Shown here: positions 9,134 through 17,320 of the stretch, piece by piece | Layout of the letters: every line of letters begins with the position of its first letter | Numbering within the stretch: position 1 is the first letter of the stretch | Source: Gammaproteobacteria bacterium | GTDB lineage: Bacteria > Pseudomonadota > Gammaproteobacteria > Burkholderiales > Burkholderiaceae_D | DNA length: 35,549 nucleotides | NCBI GenBank assembly: GCA_903970185.1 | Contig: CAJCIC010000103.1 | Coordinates: 1 to 35,549, forward strand | Direction of reading: 5' to 3' | The notes under the pieces: generated by a model | What the model was told of the DNA's origin: nothing | Databases searched by the model: none | Seen by the model: the letters and a program-made list of their open reading frames with translations, nothing else | Program-made: the position numbers and the translations under genes

Positions 9134-9972
9134 AGACCGCGCAAAAAATCGCGTTGGCGCGCGCCGCCTTTCTGGTCGTCGCGGGCGTGCGCAAGCTCTT
9201 TGGGCAGTCAACGACGGTGAAGGCGCGACGAGGCGGCATCCTGTGGCTATTGAACCTGGAGGAAGGCATCGATTTCTCGATCTACCTCCTGGGCGGGTTC
9301 GAGCCCAAGACGCTCGCGCTATACCGCAAGCTGGTTCGTGCGGGTGACACCGTTCTCGATATCGGCGCAAACGTTGGCGCCCACACGCTCCCCCTTGCCC
9401 AACTCGTATCGCAGACGGGCCAGGTCATCGCGTTCGAGCCAACCACGTTCGCCATCACCAAGCTGCGGCAGAACCTTGCCCTCAATGCCGAACTGGTTGC
9501 GCGCGTTGTGCCGGTTCAGGCGATGCTCGTCGCCGCGGGCGGTGACAAGCTCGATGCCGAGATTTTTTCCAGCTGGCCATTGGAGCAGTCTGCCGACCTG
9601 CACGACATTCACAAGGGTCGCCTCATGTCCACTGACGGCGCGATCGCGATTCCGCTCGACGCGTGGGTCAAATCCCGGAATCTCACCCGCATCGACTTCA
9701 TCAAAATCGATGTCGATGGCCATGAGCCGGCGGTCTTCCAGGGGGCGCGCGATACGCTCGCGCGATTCAAACCGACGATCCTGCTCGAGATGGCACCGTA
9801 TCTCTTCAAGAGTCAGGCCGAAGCATTCGACGCAATGCTAACGCTGCTTGCTGATTCGGGCTACAGCATGAGAGAAGTCGCAACAGGGAAGACTTTGCCA
9901 CTGTCGTCGCAAGCATTGAACCAGGCCATCCCTGATGGTGGCTCCGTCAATGTCCTGCTGCGATCCGAGTAG
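9130..9972 (+). CDS. FkbM family methyltransferase
   Basis: The 280-residue protein has the two family signatures. TVLDIGANVGAHT lies around residues 74-86, with Asp77, Gly79 and Asn81 in the SAM loop. IKIDVDGHEPAVFQGA lies around 192-207, the C-terminal motif typical of FkbM-type O-methyltransferases. IAFEPTTFAI supplies the acidic ribose contact. The family methylates hydroxyl groups on sugars or polyketides and is frequent in O-antigen and capsule loci. The start ATG overlaps the preceding stop as ATGA, so translation is probably coupled. A 50-base gap separates it from the ABC permease. Confidence 0.88.
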   Translation: MKTAQKIALARAAFLVVAGVRKLFGQSTTVKARRGGILWLLNLEEGIDFSIYLLGGFEPKTLALYRKLVRAGDTVLDIGANVGAHTLPLAQLVSQTGQVIAFEPTTFAITKLRQNLALNAELVARVVPVQAMLVAAGGDKLDAEIFSSWPLEQSADLHDIHKGRLMSTDGAIAIPLDAWVKSRNLTRIDFIKIDVDGHEPAVFQGARDTLARFKPTILLEMAPYLFKSQAEAFDAMLTLLADSGYSMREVATGKTLPLSSQALNQAIPDGGSVNVLLRSE

Positions 9973-10022
9973 GACGGTCTTCGCACCGGCGAACACCCTC
10001 CTTCCTCTTCAATCAAATCCCC

Positions 10023-10841
10023 ATGCAAATCTTCTCCATTTCGCCAAAGGAAGCTGTCTTTAGCTTCTGGCACAATCGAAGACTGATCAAAGTCCTGGTG
10101 GAAAGGGAGGTCCTCGGAAGATATCGCGGGTCATTTCTCGGGATTTTCTGGTCACTCTTTAACCCCCTTTTGATGCTCACCGTCTATACCTTCGTCTTCA
10201 GCGTCATATTCAAGGCACGCTGGAACTCGGACAACACTTCCAAGACGGCGTTTGCGCTCATCCTGTTCGCCGGACTGATGGTATTCAATGTTTTTTCCGA
10301 GTGCATCAACCGCGCGCCATCGATCATTCTAAGCAATGCGAACTACGTGAAGAAAGTCGTATTCCCACTTGAAATTCTGCCCTGGGTGGTGCTCGGGTCT
10401 TCCTTGTTCCACATGTTCGTGAGCCTCGCCGTCTGGCTCTTCGCTTACCTCGTCTTTTTTGGCGTTCCGCACCTGACGGTCCTGTACTTTCCGCTCGTGG
10501 TCCTGCCGCTTGTGCTCCTGATTCTGGGATTGACCTGGCTGCTCGCCTCGCTTGGCGTTTACTTGCGCGATGTCTCCCAGGTCATTGGCGTCTCAACGAC
10601 GCTCCTGATGTTCTTGTCGCCGATCTTCTATCCCGCGGCGGCGTGGCCCGAACGCGTACGCCCGCTGCTGTCACTGAACCCGCTGACCCCCGCGATCGAG
10701 CAGGGGCGCGAAGTCCTCTACTTCGGCAGAAGCCCCGACTTCGCACTGCTCCTCGTCGAGTTCACTGTCGGACTCGCCGTTGCGTGGCTCGGTTTCGCAT
10801 GGTTCCAGAAGACACGGAAGGGCTTTGCCGATGTCCTTTGA
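10023..10841 (+). CDS. wzm: ABC-2 polysaccharide exporter permease (Wzm-like)
   Basis: This 272-residue integral membrane protein is the permease of a polysaccharide ABC exporter. The N-terminal cytoplasmic stretch reads LVEREVLGRYRGSFLG and runs into a first membrane helix at NPLLMLTVYTFVFSVIF, the standard opening of Wzm/TagG permeases. About six membrane helices follow, and the end GFAWFQKTRKGFADVL matches the family's typical C-terminus. It moves a completed, lipid-linked glycan across the inner membrane with energy from the ATPase encoded next. The stop overlaps the ATPase start by 11 bases. The symbol is given by family and context. Confidence 0.92.
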   Translation: MQIFSISPKEAVFSFWHNRRLIKVLVEREVLGRYRGSFLGIFWSLFNPLLMLTVYTFVFSVIFKARWNSDNTSKTAFALILFAGLMVFNVFSECINRAPSIILSNANYVKKVVFPLEILPWVVLGSSLFHMFVSLAVWLFAYLVFFGVPHLTVLYFPLVVLPLVLLILGLTWLLASLGVYLRDVSQVIGVSTTLLMFLSPIFYPAAAWPERVRPLLSLNPLTPAIEQGREVLYFGRSPDFALLLVEFTVGLAVAWLGFAWFQKTRKGFADVL

Positions 10842-12189
10842 CCACAGCCCCGCGATTCGTGTCACCAATCTGTCGAAGTGTTTCCAGATTTACGCGCGAC
10901 CCCAGGATCGGCTCAAGCAGTGGATCATCCCGCGTCTTCAAAGGCTGGTTGGCGTTGGTCCGAAGACCTATTTCCATGATTTCTGGGCATTGCATGGAGT
11001 CTCGCTCGAGATCGCCCAGGGAAAGACCATTGGCATAATCGGACGCAATGGCAGCGGCAAATCCACGCTCCTGCAATTGATTTGTGGGACTCTTAACCCC
11101 ACCACGGGTCACGCCGAAGTGCGCGGCCGCGTAGCTGCCCTGCTTGAGTTGGGCTCGGGATTCAATCCGGAGTTTACCGGCAGGGAAAACGTCTACATGA
11201 ACGCCTCCGTTTTAGGCTTGAGCAAGGAACAGATCGACACGCGCTTTTCGCAGATCGCCAGGTTTGCCGATATCGGGGAATTCATATCACAGCCCGTCAA
11301 GACCTATTCGAGCGGCATGATGGTGCGGCTGGCATTCTCGGTTATTGCCCATGTCGATGCGGATATCTTGATCATCGATGAAGCCCTTTCCGTCGGCGAC
11401 GCCTTCTTTACGCAGAAATGCATGCGCTTTTTGCGCTCGTTCATGGGTCGGGGAACCATCCTTTTTGTCAGTCACGACACGACCAGCGTGCTTAACCTGT
11501 GCGACGAAGTTGTCTGGCTGGATAACGGCCGGGTACTGGAACGGGGTGTGCCCAAGACCGTCTGTGGCCATTATCTGGAGGCCTTCTACGAGACGCAGGT
11601 AGGCCAAGGCGTGAGCGCTCGATTAGGCAGCGAGGGCAGTCTTGATGACGTCGCTATAGCGACAGAGGGCAGGGATAAGACAAAGCCGGACACGCCGTCC
11701 TCCTCCATGAATTCCGAATCCACCGCCGAATCGTTTGGCCAAGGCGGCGGGAAAATCACGCAAGTGCTGCTACTTGATGACAAGAACAGTCCGCTGAGTT
11801 GGGTCACGGGTGGGGAACAGGTCACATTGCGCGTGATCGCGCGCGTGTACCAAGCTCTCGATTCCCCTATCGTAGGTTTCCTCGTGAAAGACAGGTTGGG
11901 GCAAGGGCTCTTCGGCGAGACGATTTACCTGCGCGATCAGGTCAACCCGACCGAGGCCATTGCCGGTCGTCAGGTCCAGGCGGACTTCGTGTTCGTGATG
12001 CCTGTGCTTGGCAGCGGGGACTACACGATCACCATTGCGCTCGCGGACGGCACGGCCGAAGCTCACGTTCAGCACCATTGGATCCACGATGCGGCAGCAT
12101 TTCGCTGCGAGTCACTTCGACCGGTTTATGGTGTGCTTGGCATTTCGATGTTGCGCACCCATGTGCAAGTGACAGAAATCGAGGGATAG
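10831..12189 (+). CDS. wzt: Polysaccharide exporter ATPase with C-terminal carbohydrate-binding domain (Wzt-like)
   Basis: The protein has 452 residues from the ATG at 10831. A longer frame from 10780 lies inside the permease gene. The ATPase domain shows Walker A GRNGSGKST (71-79), signature YSSGM (159-163), Walker B ending in Asp183-Glu184, and the H-loop His215. A low-complexity linker around 270-304 leads into a C-terminal domain from about 305 to the end, predicted beta-sandwich. In the E. coli O8/O9a Wzt proteins this domain binds the modified non-reducing end of the O-antigen and licenses export. Its presence here suggests export of a capped chain. A methyltransferase gene follows 11 bases later. 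Confidence 0.92.
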   Translation: MSFDHSPAIRVTNLSKCFQIYARPQDRLKQWIIPRLQRLVGVGPKTYFHDFWALHGVSLEIAQGKTIGIIGRNGSGKSTLLQLICGTLNPTTGHAEVRGRVAALLELGSGFNPEFTGRENVYMNASVLGLSKEQIDTRFSQIARFADIGEFISQPVKTYSSGMMVRLAFSVIAHVDADILIIDEALSVGDAFFTQKCMRFLRSFMGRGTILFVSHDTTSVLNLCDEVVWLDNGRVLERGVPKTVCGHYLEAFYETQVGQGVSARLGSEGSLDDVAIATEGRDKTKPDTPSSSMNSESTAESFGQGGGKITQVLLLDDKNSPLSWVTGGEQVTLRVIARVYQALDSPIVGFLVKDRLGQGLFGETIYLRDQVNPTEAIAGRQVQADFVFVMPVLGSGDYTITIALADGTAEAHVQHHWIHDAAAFRCESLRPVYGVLGISMLRTHVQVTEIEG

Positions 12190-12192
12190 GAG
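12188..12192 (+). promoter_or_regulatory. Shine-Dalgarno site deciding a TTG start
   Basis: AGGAG overlaps the end of the Wzt-like gene, whose stop codon is TAG at 12187-12189, and lies 8 bases upstream of the TTG at 12201. Most nearby starts lack so good a site, which favours the TTG over the ATG at 12216. Confidence 0.55.
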
Positions 12193-12200
12193 AAAACACC

Positions 12201-12809
12201 TTGCATCAGAGCTCAATGGCAAATATGACGGCGTTTCGCGATGAGTACCTGGCTCAAAGAAGCGGCGAACACATGAAAATCCTCGACCTAGGTAGCCAGG
12301 ACGTCAATGGCAGCTACCGACACCTGTTCGAAAATCCGACATGGAATTACGTCGGCCTCGACATGGCTCCGGGCAACAATGTCGATCTGGTTTTGCAAAC
12401 GCCCTATGTCTGGAAAGAAGTCAAAAGCAATTCTGCAGACGTTGTTGTTTCAGGTCAGGCGTTCGAACACATCCAGTTTTTCTGGATCACAATGCTCGAG
12501 GTTGCGCGCGTACTCAAGCCCGGCGGCATCTGCTGCATCCTTGCACCCTCGGGCGGGCCCGAGCATCGCTATCCCCTGGATTGCTGGCGCTTCTACCCTG
12601 ACGGAATGATTTCACTTGCGCAGTATGCTCAAATGGAGTTGATCCGCGCGTCCACGCAGTGGGAAAGCCCGGGATATTCGGACGAGAGCCATCTTTGGCG
12701 CGACTCCACTTTAATTTGTCGAAAGCCGGACCGGGGCTTTTGGTGGAACTCGAAGAGCAGATTGAAGCGGTGGCTGCAGCACTCGACCAACACCATCGGC
12801 TTGCGCTAG
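12201..12809 (+). CDS. SAM methyltransferase, compact, TTG start
   Basis: The 202-residue protein has ILDLGSQDVNGSY near residues 27-39, the SAM loop, then YVGLDMAPG, and SGQAFEHIQFFWIT with RVLKPGGICC. These are the usual motifs of a class I methyltransferase. The start is a choice: AGGAG at 12188-12192 lies 8 bases before a TTG at 12201, which is ideal spacing, while the first ATG is at 12216. I prefer the TTG. The C-terminus is short and basic (SKSRLKRWLQ). Its position right after Wzt suggests a chain-modifying, possibly chain-end-capping, role. That is inference from E. coli O8/O9a-type systems. Confidence 0.8.
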   Translation: MHQSSMANMTAFRDEYLAQRSGEHMKILDLGSQDVNGSYRHLFENPTWNYVGLDMAPGNNVDLVLQTPYVWKEVKSNSADVVVSGQAFEHIQFFWITMLEVARVLKPGGICCILAPSGGPEHRYPLDCWRFYPDGMISLAQYAQMELIRASTQWESPGYSDESHLWRDSTLICRKPDRGFWWNSKSRLKRWLQHSTNTIGLR

Positions 12810-12980
12810 CTGCCGCATGGCCGTCAGCTCGCAACGCTGCAATCGGCGAGCGCTTGCGACCCGTACCGACTCGAGTTCCTTCCTTGGCCGATGATGTGGC
12901 GGTCTTGCCAAGCACCAGCTGGCGCCGTGAACCAGAATTCGTTGAAATCCTGAATTGAAGAGTAACGCGAAATAGCGACG

Positions 12981-15900
12981 ATGCAACCCAAAAATACAAG
13001 CGAGGCCACATTCAGCTCGCTGGCAGACCTCTTGACCGACGATCGTCTGGACCCCGTATTCTGGACCCCCACTCGCATTGGATACATGAGCGCCTGGTGG
13101 GGCCACGTGCCCTTTGCGCATTGGCTTGTGACTGCGATACGTCCTCGCATGATCGTCGAACTGGGAACGCACAACGGCGTTTCGTACGCCGCGTTTTGCG
13201 AGGCCATGCAGCGTGCGGCGATCGACGGGCGCTGTGTCGCGATTGACACCTGGCAAGGCGACGAACACGCAGGCCGCTACGACGACAGCGTGTTCGAAGA
13301 CCTGCAGGCATTCGTCAAAACCCGCTATGGCCGAATTGCTGAAATGATCCGGCTCACCTTCGATGAAGCGGCGTCACATGTCGCAGACCAGTCGATCGAT
13401 CTGCTCCACATCGACGGCCTGCATACCTATCAGGCCGTGAAAGGGGACTTCGAAACCTGGCTGCCAAAGCTGTCTGCGCGAGGCGTCGTGCTTTTTCATG
13501 ACACTGAAGTCCGCGAGGGGGATTTCGGCGTATGGAAGTTCTGGGCAGAGATAGAGGCGCGTTATCCGACTTTTCAGTTTGCCCACGGCCACGGACTGGG
13601 GATCGCGGCGATCGGCCCGGATGTGCCACCGATGATCGAAGCCCTTTGCGGCCTGGAACAGAACGCGGCTGCCCGACTGAGGGATCGATTTCAGCAACTG
13701 GGTCAGCACTGGATCGCGTTCGATCGCGCCAACTCGCTCGGCAAGGAGGTTGAGCAGCAGCGAATCCTCATGACCGAGTATGTCGCTCGTGAAAAGCAAA
13801 CGATCGCGCAAATGAAGCTGCTTGGGGATCAGATCCGGCATCAGCACCTGCAGTTGGCGTTCCGCGGCGCAGGAAATAATTTGCTGAGTCCGACCACGCT
13901 TGCTTTGGCCGACCCGCGCGATCGCCTGATCGGCGCCTTGAGAGCCGAAATCGCCGATATCCGCGCATCGAACTCCTGGAAGGTGACAAAGCCGCTTCGT
14001 GCCTTGCAGACCGCCCGACTTCGGTACCGGGAGCGCAATCTCGAAAGGAAATACACCGATATCGCAGGTGAAGGCAGCACGCCACAGGTTGCCGGCTTGG
14101 AAACTGCCGCGCCGGAATTTCGCCGCATCGCTGGTCGCGAGAATGTCATCGTCGCGGTCCACGAGGCGACGCGCACAGGCGGAGCGATTCTCGGGTGGAA
14201 TATTGCGCGCGAACTTCAGCAGCGCTACAACGTCATTGTTCTGCTCAAGCGAGGCGGCCCGATTCAGGCAGCCTTCAATCAGGTCTCCTCTGGCGTCGTC
14301 CTGCTCGCCAACGATTTTGTCTTTGACGAGAAGTCCTGCAGTGCACTGGTCGCTGGCCTCGCCGAACGCTACACGCCCAAGTATGTCATTGCAAACACCA
14401 TGGAGACGCGCTTTTTCGTGTCGGCGTTTGAAGAAAGAAACATACCGACAGTCGCGCTCATTCACGAGTTCTCCAGCAGTGCGCGGCCCCTGGGCAGTCT
14501 CTATGCGCTATTTCGAACCGCCTCGGAAATCGTCTTTTCCGCTCAGATCGTTGCCGACTCCGCGCTGCACGACTATCGGGACCTGGCAGCACGGGCCTAT
14601 CGTATTCTGCCGCAAGGACTCTGCAGGCTGCCTGATAACGAGCCATCGGCGAGCACAAGTGCACCGCCCAGCGGGGACCTGACGCTCCTGCCGCCCCATG
14701 ATGGCTCGATCGTGGTCGTCGGCGTGGGCACGATCACCATGCGCAAAGGCGTTGAGTTTTTCATCCTCGCGGCTGCCAGCATTCGACGCCAAAGACCCGA
14801 TCTCAAGGTCAAGTTTGTATGGGTGGGCAAGTGCTATGACTTCGAGGCGTACTACCTGGACTTTCTGAACGAGCAAATCAGACGCTCGCACATCGGCGAC
14901 TCCTTCACGTTCTTGGGAGAGTTCGATGACCTCGAGCCGATCTACGATCGGGCAGACCTGTACTTTCTTTCCTCCCGGCTTGATCCGTTGCCAAACGTCG
15001 CGATCGATTCTGCGTTTCGCGGAATTCCAGTGATTTGCTTTGATCAGGCAAGTGGCTTCGCCGAGATATTGAATTCGATCGCTGAAACAAGGCCGCTTGT
15101 GGTGCCGTATCTGGACGCGGAGCGTGCCGCAGAACTGATCATGGACCTCGCGCATGACCGCAATCGCCTCGCGGCACTGTCCGAGCAGATGCGCTTGATT
15201 GCGCAAAGTCATTTTGACATGGCGCGCTATGTCGACTCACTGGACGCGCTGGCCTGTTCGGCCATTCAACCGGCACGGCTTGAGAAGGCGTCGTTCGACA
15301 CGATCGCGAAAAGCGGCCGCTTCAACGCCAGGCTCTACTCCAGCCCGCAACAGGCCGGCACCGACAAGGACACGGCGCTCAAGAATTACGTCCACCAGTC
15401 GCGCCTTGCGGCGCCAAGAGGCCGACCGCTCACTGGACTCCTGGTGCGCCGGCCAATCGAAGGCTTCCATCCCCTCATCTACGCCGCCGAAAATCCGGAC
15501 TTTGTAGAAGCCGAAGGCGAAGATCCGCTTGCGCACTACATTCGGCATGGCGAGCCGGATGGCCGCTGGAAACACCAGATCATCCGCCCGCGCGTCGTAA
15601 CCAGGGCCAATCAAGATCTGCGCATCGCGATTCATTGTCATTTTCATTATCCCGACCTGCTCGACGACTTTCTCTCGCGCCTGGCTGGTGGCGGAAGCAA
15701 GGTCGATCTGTTCCTGACCACGACGACGCCACAGGCGGCGGACGTGATTTCAGGGATCTTGCAGGGTTTTCCCGATCAGAACGCCACGGTGGCGGTTGTT
15801 CCCAACCGCGGGCGCGACATTGGCTCGATGCTGACGCACGTGGAAATAGAAACTTTGCTGGCCTATGACATCGTCGGCCACTTCCACGGCAAGCGCAGTC

Positions 15901-16337
15901 CTCACGTCGACTCGATGGTCGGCGACTCGTGGCGCAATTTTCTGTGGGAAAATCTTCTGGGCGGTGAGCACAACATGATGGGGGTCATCATGGAGACGTT
16001 CGCTTCAGAACCCAAACTCGGCCTTGTTTTTGCGGAAGACCCCCACCTTAACGACTGGGATGAGAATCGCGAGATCGCAGAACATCTTGCCCGTCGCATG
16101 GGACTGCAGCTTCCCCTACCGGCTCACTTCGATTTCCCGATCGGTACGATGTTCTGGGCCAGGCCGCAGGCCCTCCGCCCGCTGTATCACCTTGGCTTGA
16201 CGATCGACGAGCTTCCCGTCGAGCCGTTGCCGATCGACGGCACTGTACTTCATGCCCTGGAGAGACTCATTCCATTCGCCGCGCAGCATGAGGGCTTCGA
16301 TTATGCGGCAACCTACCTGGAGAAATGGACACGCTAG
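12981..16337 (+). CDS. Multidomain methyltransferase - GT4 glycosyltransferase - RgpF-like protein
   Basis: An uninterrupted 1118-residue protein. Residues 55-210 form a methyltransferase with MIVELGTHNGVSY (57-69, Glu60), AIDTWQGDEH and LLHIDGLHTYQ, resembling the Methyltransf_24 and CmcI types. Residues about 250-350 are charged and predicted helical or coiled coil, ending in NSWKVTKPLRAL near 330, a tail motif frequent in polysaccharide proteins. Residues 385-770 form a GT4 glycosyltransferase: VHEATRTGGA near 392 and SSRLDPLPNVAIDSA near 662. A linker with GFHPLIYAAENPDF and DPLAHYIRHGEPDG follows. Residues 880-1118 resemble the rhamnan-synthesis protein RgpF: CHFHYPDLLDDF, NRGRDIGSML and GHFHGKRSPH. 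It could couple chain extension and methylation. The substrates are unknown. Confidence 0.9.
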   Translation: MQPKNTSEATFSSLADLLTDDRLDPVFWTPTRIGYMSAWWGHVPFAHWLVTAIRPRMIVELGTHNGVSYAAFCEAMQRAAIDGRCVAIDTWQGDEHAGRYDDSVFEDLQAFVKTRYGRIAEMIRLTFDEAASHVADQSIDLLHIDGLHTYQAVKGDFETWLPKLSARGVVLFHDTEVREGDFGVWKFWAEIEARYPTFQFAHGHGLGIAAIGPDVPPMIEALCGLEQNAAARLRDRFQQLGQHWIAFDRANSLGKEVEQQRILMTEYVAREKQTIAQMKLLGDQIRHQHLQLAFRGAGNNLLSPTTLALADPRDRLIGALRAEIADIRASNSWKVTKPLRALQTARLRYRERNLERKYTDIAGEGSTPQVAGLETAAPEFRRIAGRENVIVAVHEATRTGGAILGWNIARELQQRYNVIVLLKRGGPIQAAFNQVSSGVVLLANDFVFDEKSCSALVAGLAERYTPKYVIANTMETRFFVSAFEERNIPTVALIHEFSSSARPLGSLYALFRTASEIVFSAQIVADSALHDYRDLAARAYRILPQGLCRLPDNEPSASTSAPPSGDLTLLPPHDGSIVVVGVGTITMRKGVEFFILAAASIRRQRPDLKVKFVWVGKCYDFEAYYLDFLNEQIRRSHIGDSFTFLGEFDDLEPIYDRADLYFLSSRLDPLPNVAIDSAFRGIPVICFDQASGFAEILNSIAETRPLVVPYLDAERAAELIMDLAHDRNRLAALSEQMRLIAQSHFDMARYVDSLDALACSAIQPARLEKASFDTIAKSGRFNARLYSSPQQAGTDKDTALKNYVHQSRLAAPRGRPLTGLLVRRPIEGFHPLIYAAENPDFVEAEGEDPLAHYIRHGEPDGRWKHQIIRPRVVTRANQDLRIAIHCHFHYPDLLDDFLSRLAGGGSKVDLFLTTTTPQAADVISGILQGFPDQNATVAVVPNRGRDIGSMLTHVEIETLLAYDIVGHFHGKRSPHVDSMVGDSWRNFLWENLLGGEHNMMGVIMETFASEPKLGLVFAEDPHLNDWDENREIAEHLARRMGLQLPLPAHFDFPIGTMFWARPQALRPLYHLGLTIDELPVEPLPIDGTVLHALERLIPFAAQHEGFDYAATYLEKWTR

Positions 16338-16414
16338 GTGCCGTTGCGAATGCTGCATCGATTGAACCTGGAAGTGCCAGACTCGCACCTCGCTTAAGTG
16401 CAGCGTCGGCCCTC

Positions 16415-17050
16415 TTACGTCATTTTCAGAAACCCGTTTGGATTGTAGGTCGCATTGACTCCGTACCAGTCGCAGTACTCGGTCATGACCTCAAAGCGGC
16501 AGTCTGATCTGGCAAGAAACTCCGCCAGCGCCCGATTCGGGCCACCGTCATAGTCTTGCGTCATGCCAAGGTCGTCCAGCACGCCATCTTCCACGACAAG
16601 AACTTCGTTTGGACGCAAGACTTTACTGAAAAACTCCAGCGTCGAGATACAGCTCTGGTAGGTATGCGCGCTATCTTCGATCACAAGCCACGGTCGAGGA
16701 AGGGCGGCCAGCTTTTGCGGCGTAAGGGTTTGCGACAGGTTGTGGACATCTCCCTTGAGAAACTCGATGCGGGAATCCGTGACTTCACTTGCGGAGTAGA
16801 AATCAATGGACACGATGCGTGCATCGAGGCCAGCGGCATTGAGCGTGTCAGCAAACCAGAGTGCACTTCCACCCGCGTGTGTTCCAATTTCGATCAGCGA
16901 TTTGGGTTTCATTTCCCAAATCAGCTTGGTATATAACGCCATATCAAGCGGGCACTTCATGCAGCTTATGCCTTTGTACGTGTAACCCAAGACCCCCTTT
17001 TGCATGGTCGTCAGAAGGGAATCGTCAAACAGGGTCTTGAAGCTACGCAT
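16415..17050 (-). CDS. CmcI-type SAM methyltransferase (cephalosporin hydroxylase family)
   Basis: The 211-residue protein matches the CmcI family, whose members are mostly O-methyltransferases despite the family name. Motifs are SLIEIGTHAGGSALWF (SAM loop), RIVSIDFYSA (acidic ribose contact), WLVIEDSAHTYQ and VLVVEDGVLDDLG (conserved acidic and histidine residues near the metal site), and GPNRALAEFL. The ATG at 17050 is preferred over an in-frame TTG three bases upstream because GAGGAG on the - strand sits 8 bases before the ATG. Its stop lies 77 bases from the stop of the 1118-residue gene, so the two are convergent. It has its own 270-base leader with two perfect hairpins and a consensus -10 box. 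Confidence 0.85.
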   Translation of the reverse strand: MRSFKTLFDDSLLTTMQKGVLGYTYKGISCMKCPLDMALYTKLIWEMKPKSLIEIGTHAGGSALWFADTLNAAGLDARIVSIDFYSASEVTDSRIEFLKGDVHNLSQTLTPQKLAALPRPWLVIEDSAHTYQSCISTLEFFSKVLRPNEVLVVEDGVLDDLGMTQDYDGGPNRALAEFLARSDCRFEVMTEYCDWYGVNATYNPNGFLKMT

Positions 17051-17068
17051 CAAAAAATCTCCTCAATC

Positions 17069-17102
17069 GCGGCAGGGCCGCAGTTGCCCTGACGCAGGGC
17101 AA
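17069..17102 (-). promoter_or_regulatory. Two tandem hairpins in the leader of the CmcI-type gene
   Basis: Two perfect inverted repeats lie between the likely promoter and the ribosome-binding site. The longer has arms 17084-17091 and 17095-17102 (8 base pairs, TTGCCCTG and CAGGGCAA, 3-base loop). The shorter has arms 17069-17073 and 17077-17081 (5 base pairs, GCGGC and GCCGC, 3-base loop). No T-run follows on the - strand, so they do not look like a terminator. They could affect translation or bind a protein. The function is unknown. Confidence 0.5.
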
Positions 17103-17269
17103 TGTCAGCGTCAGCGGATCAGTCACAGATCAGCATTCGTTTCAAATGAGTCGGAGCTCGATCTGGACCCTTCAACGACACAAGGCGATGACACGCACGA
17201 TTCCCCGCGGCGGGAGACATTGAAGTGACCGAGAGTGTGCTGAACCTGCTCTTCTGCTCCAGGGATGAA

Positions 17270-17275
17270 ATTATA
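17270..17275 (-). promoter_or_regulatory. Consensus -10 box (TATAAT) upstream of the CmcI-type gene
   Basis: On the - strand the sequence reads GCGATATAATTTC, a perfect sigma-70 -10 hexamer about 220 bases before the ATG at 17050. The region expected for the -35 box (about 17293-17298) reads AGGGGT, which is a poor match. The promoter call is therefore tentative. It would give a long untranslated leader that contains the two hairpins. Confidence 0.4.
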
Positions 17276-17320
17276 TCGCACGGCTCGCAGGCACCCCTCG
17301 CTCTCAGAGCTCACGCCCAC

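Noticed and set aside
13374-14465. 363-codon open frame on the - strand
   Set aside because: It is antisense to the 1118-residue gene, whose domains are continuous and well conserved through this region.
16338-16414. Search for a terminator between convergent genes
   Set aside because: The 77 bases have only a weak 4-base stem and no T-run.
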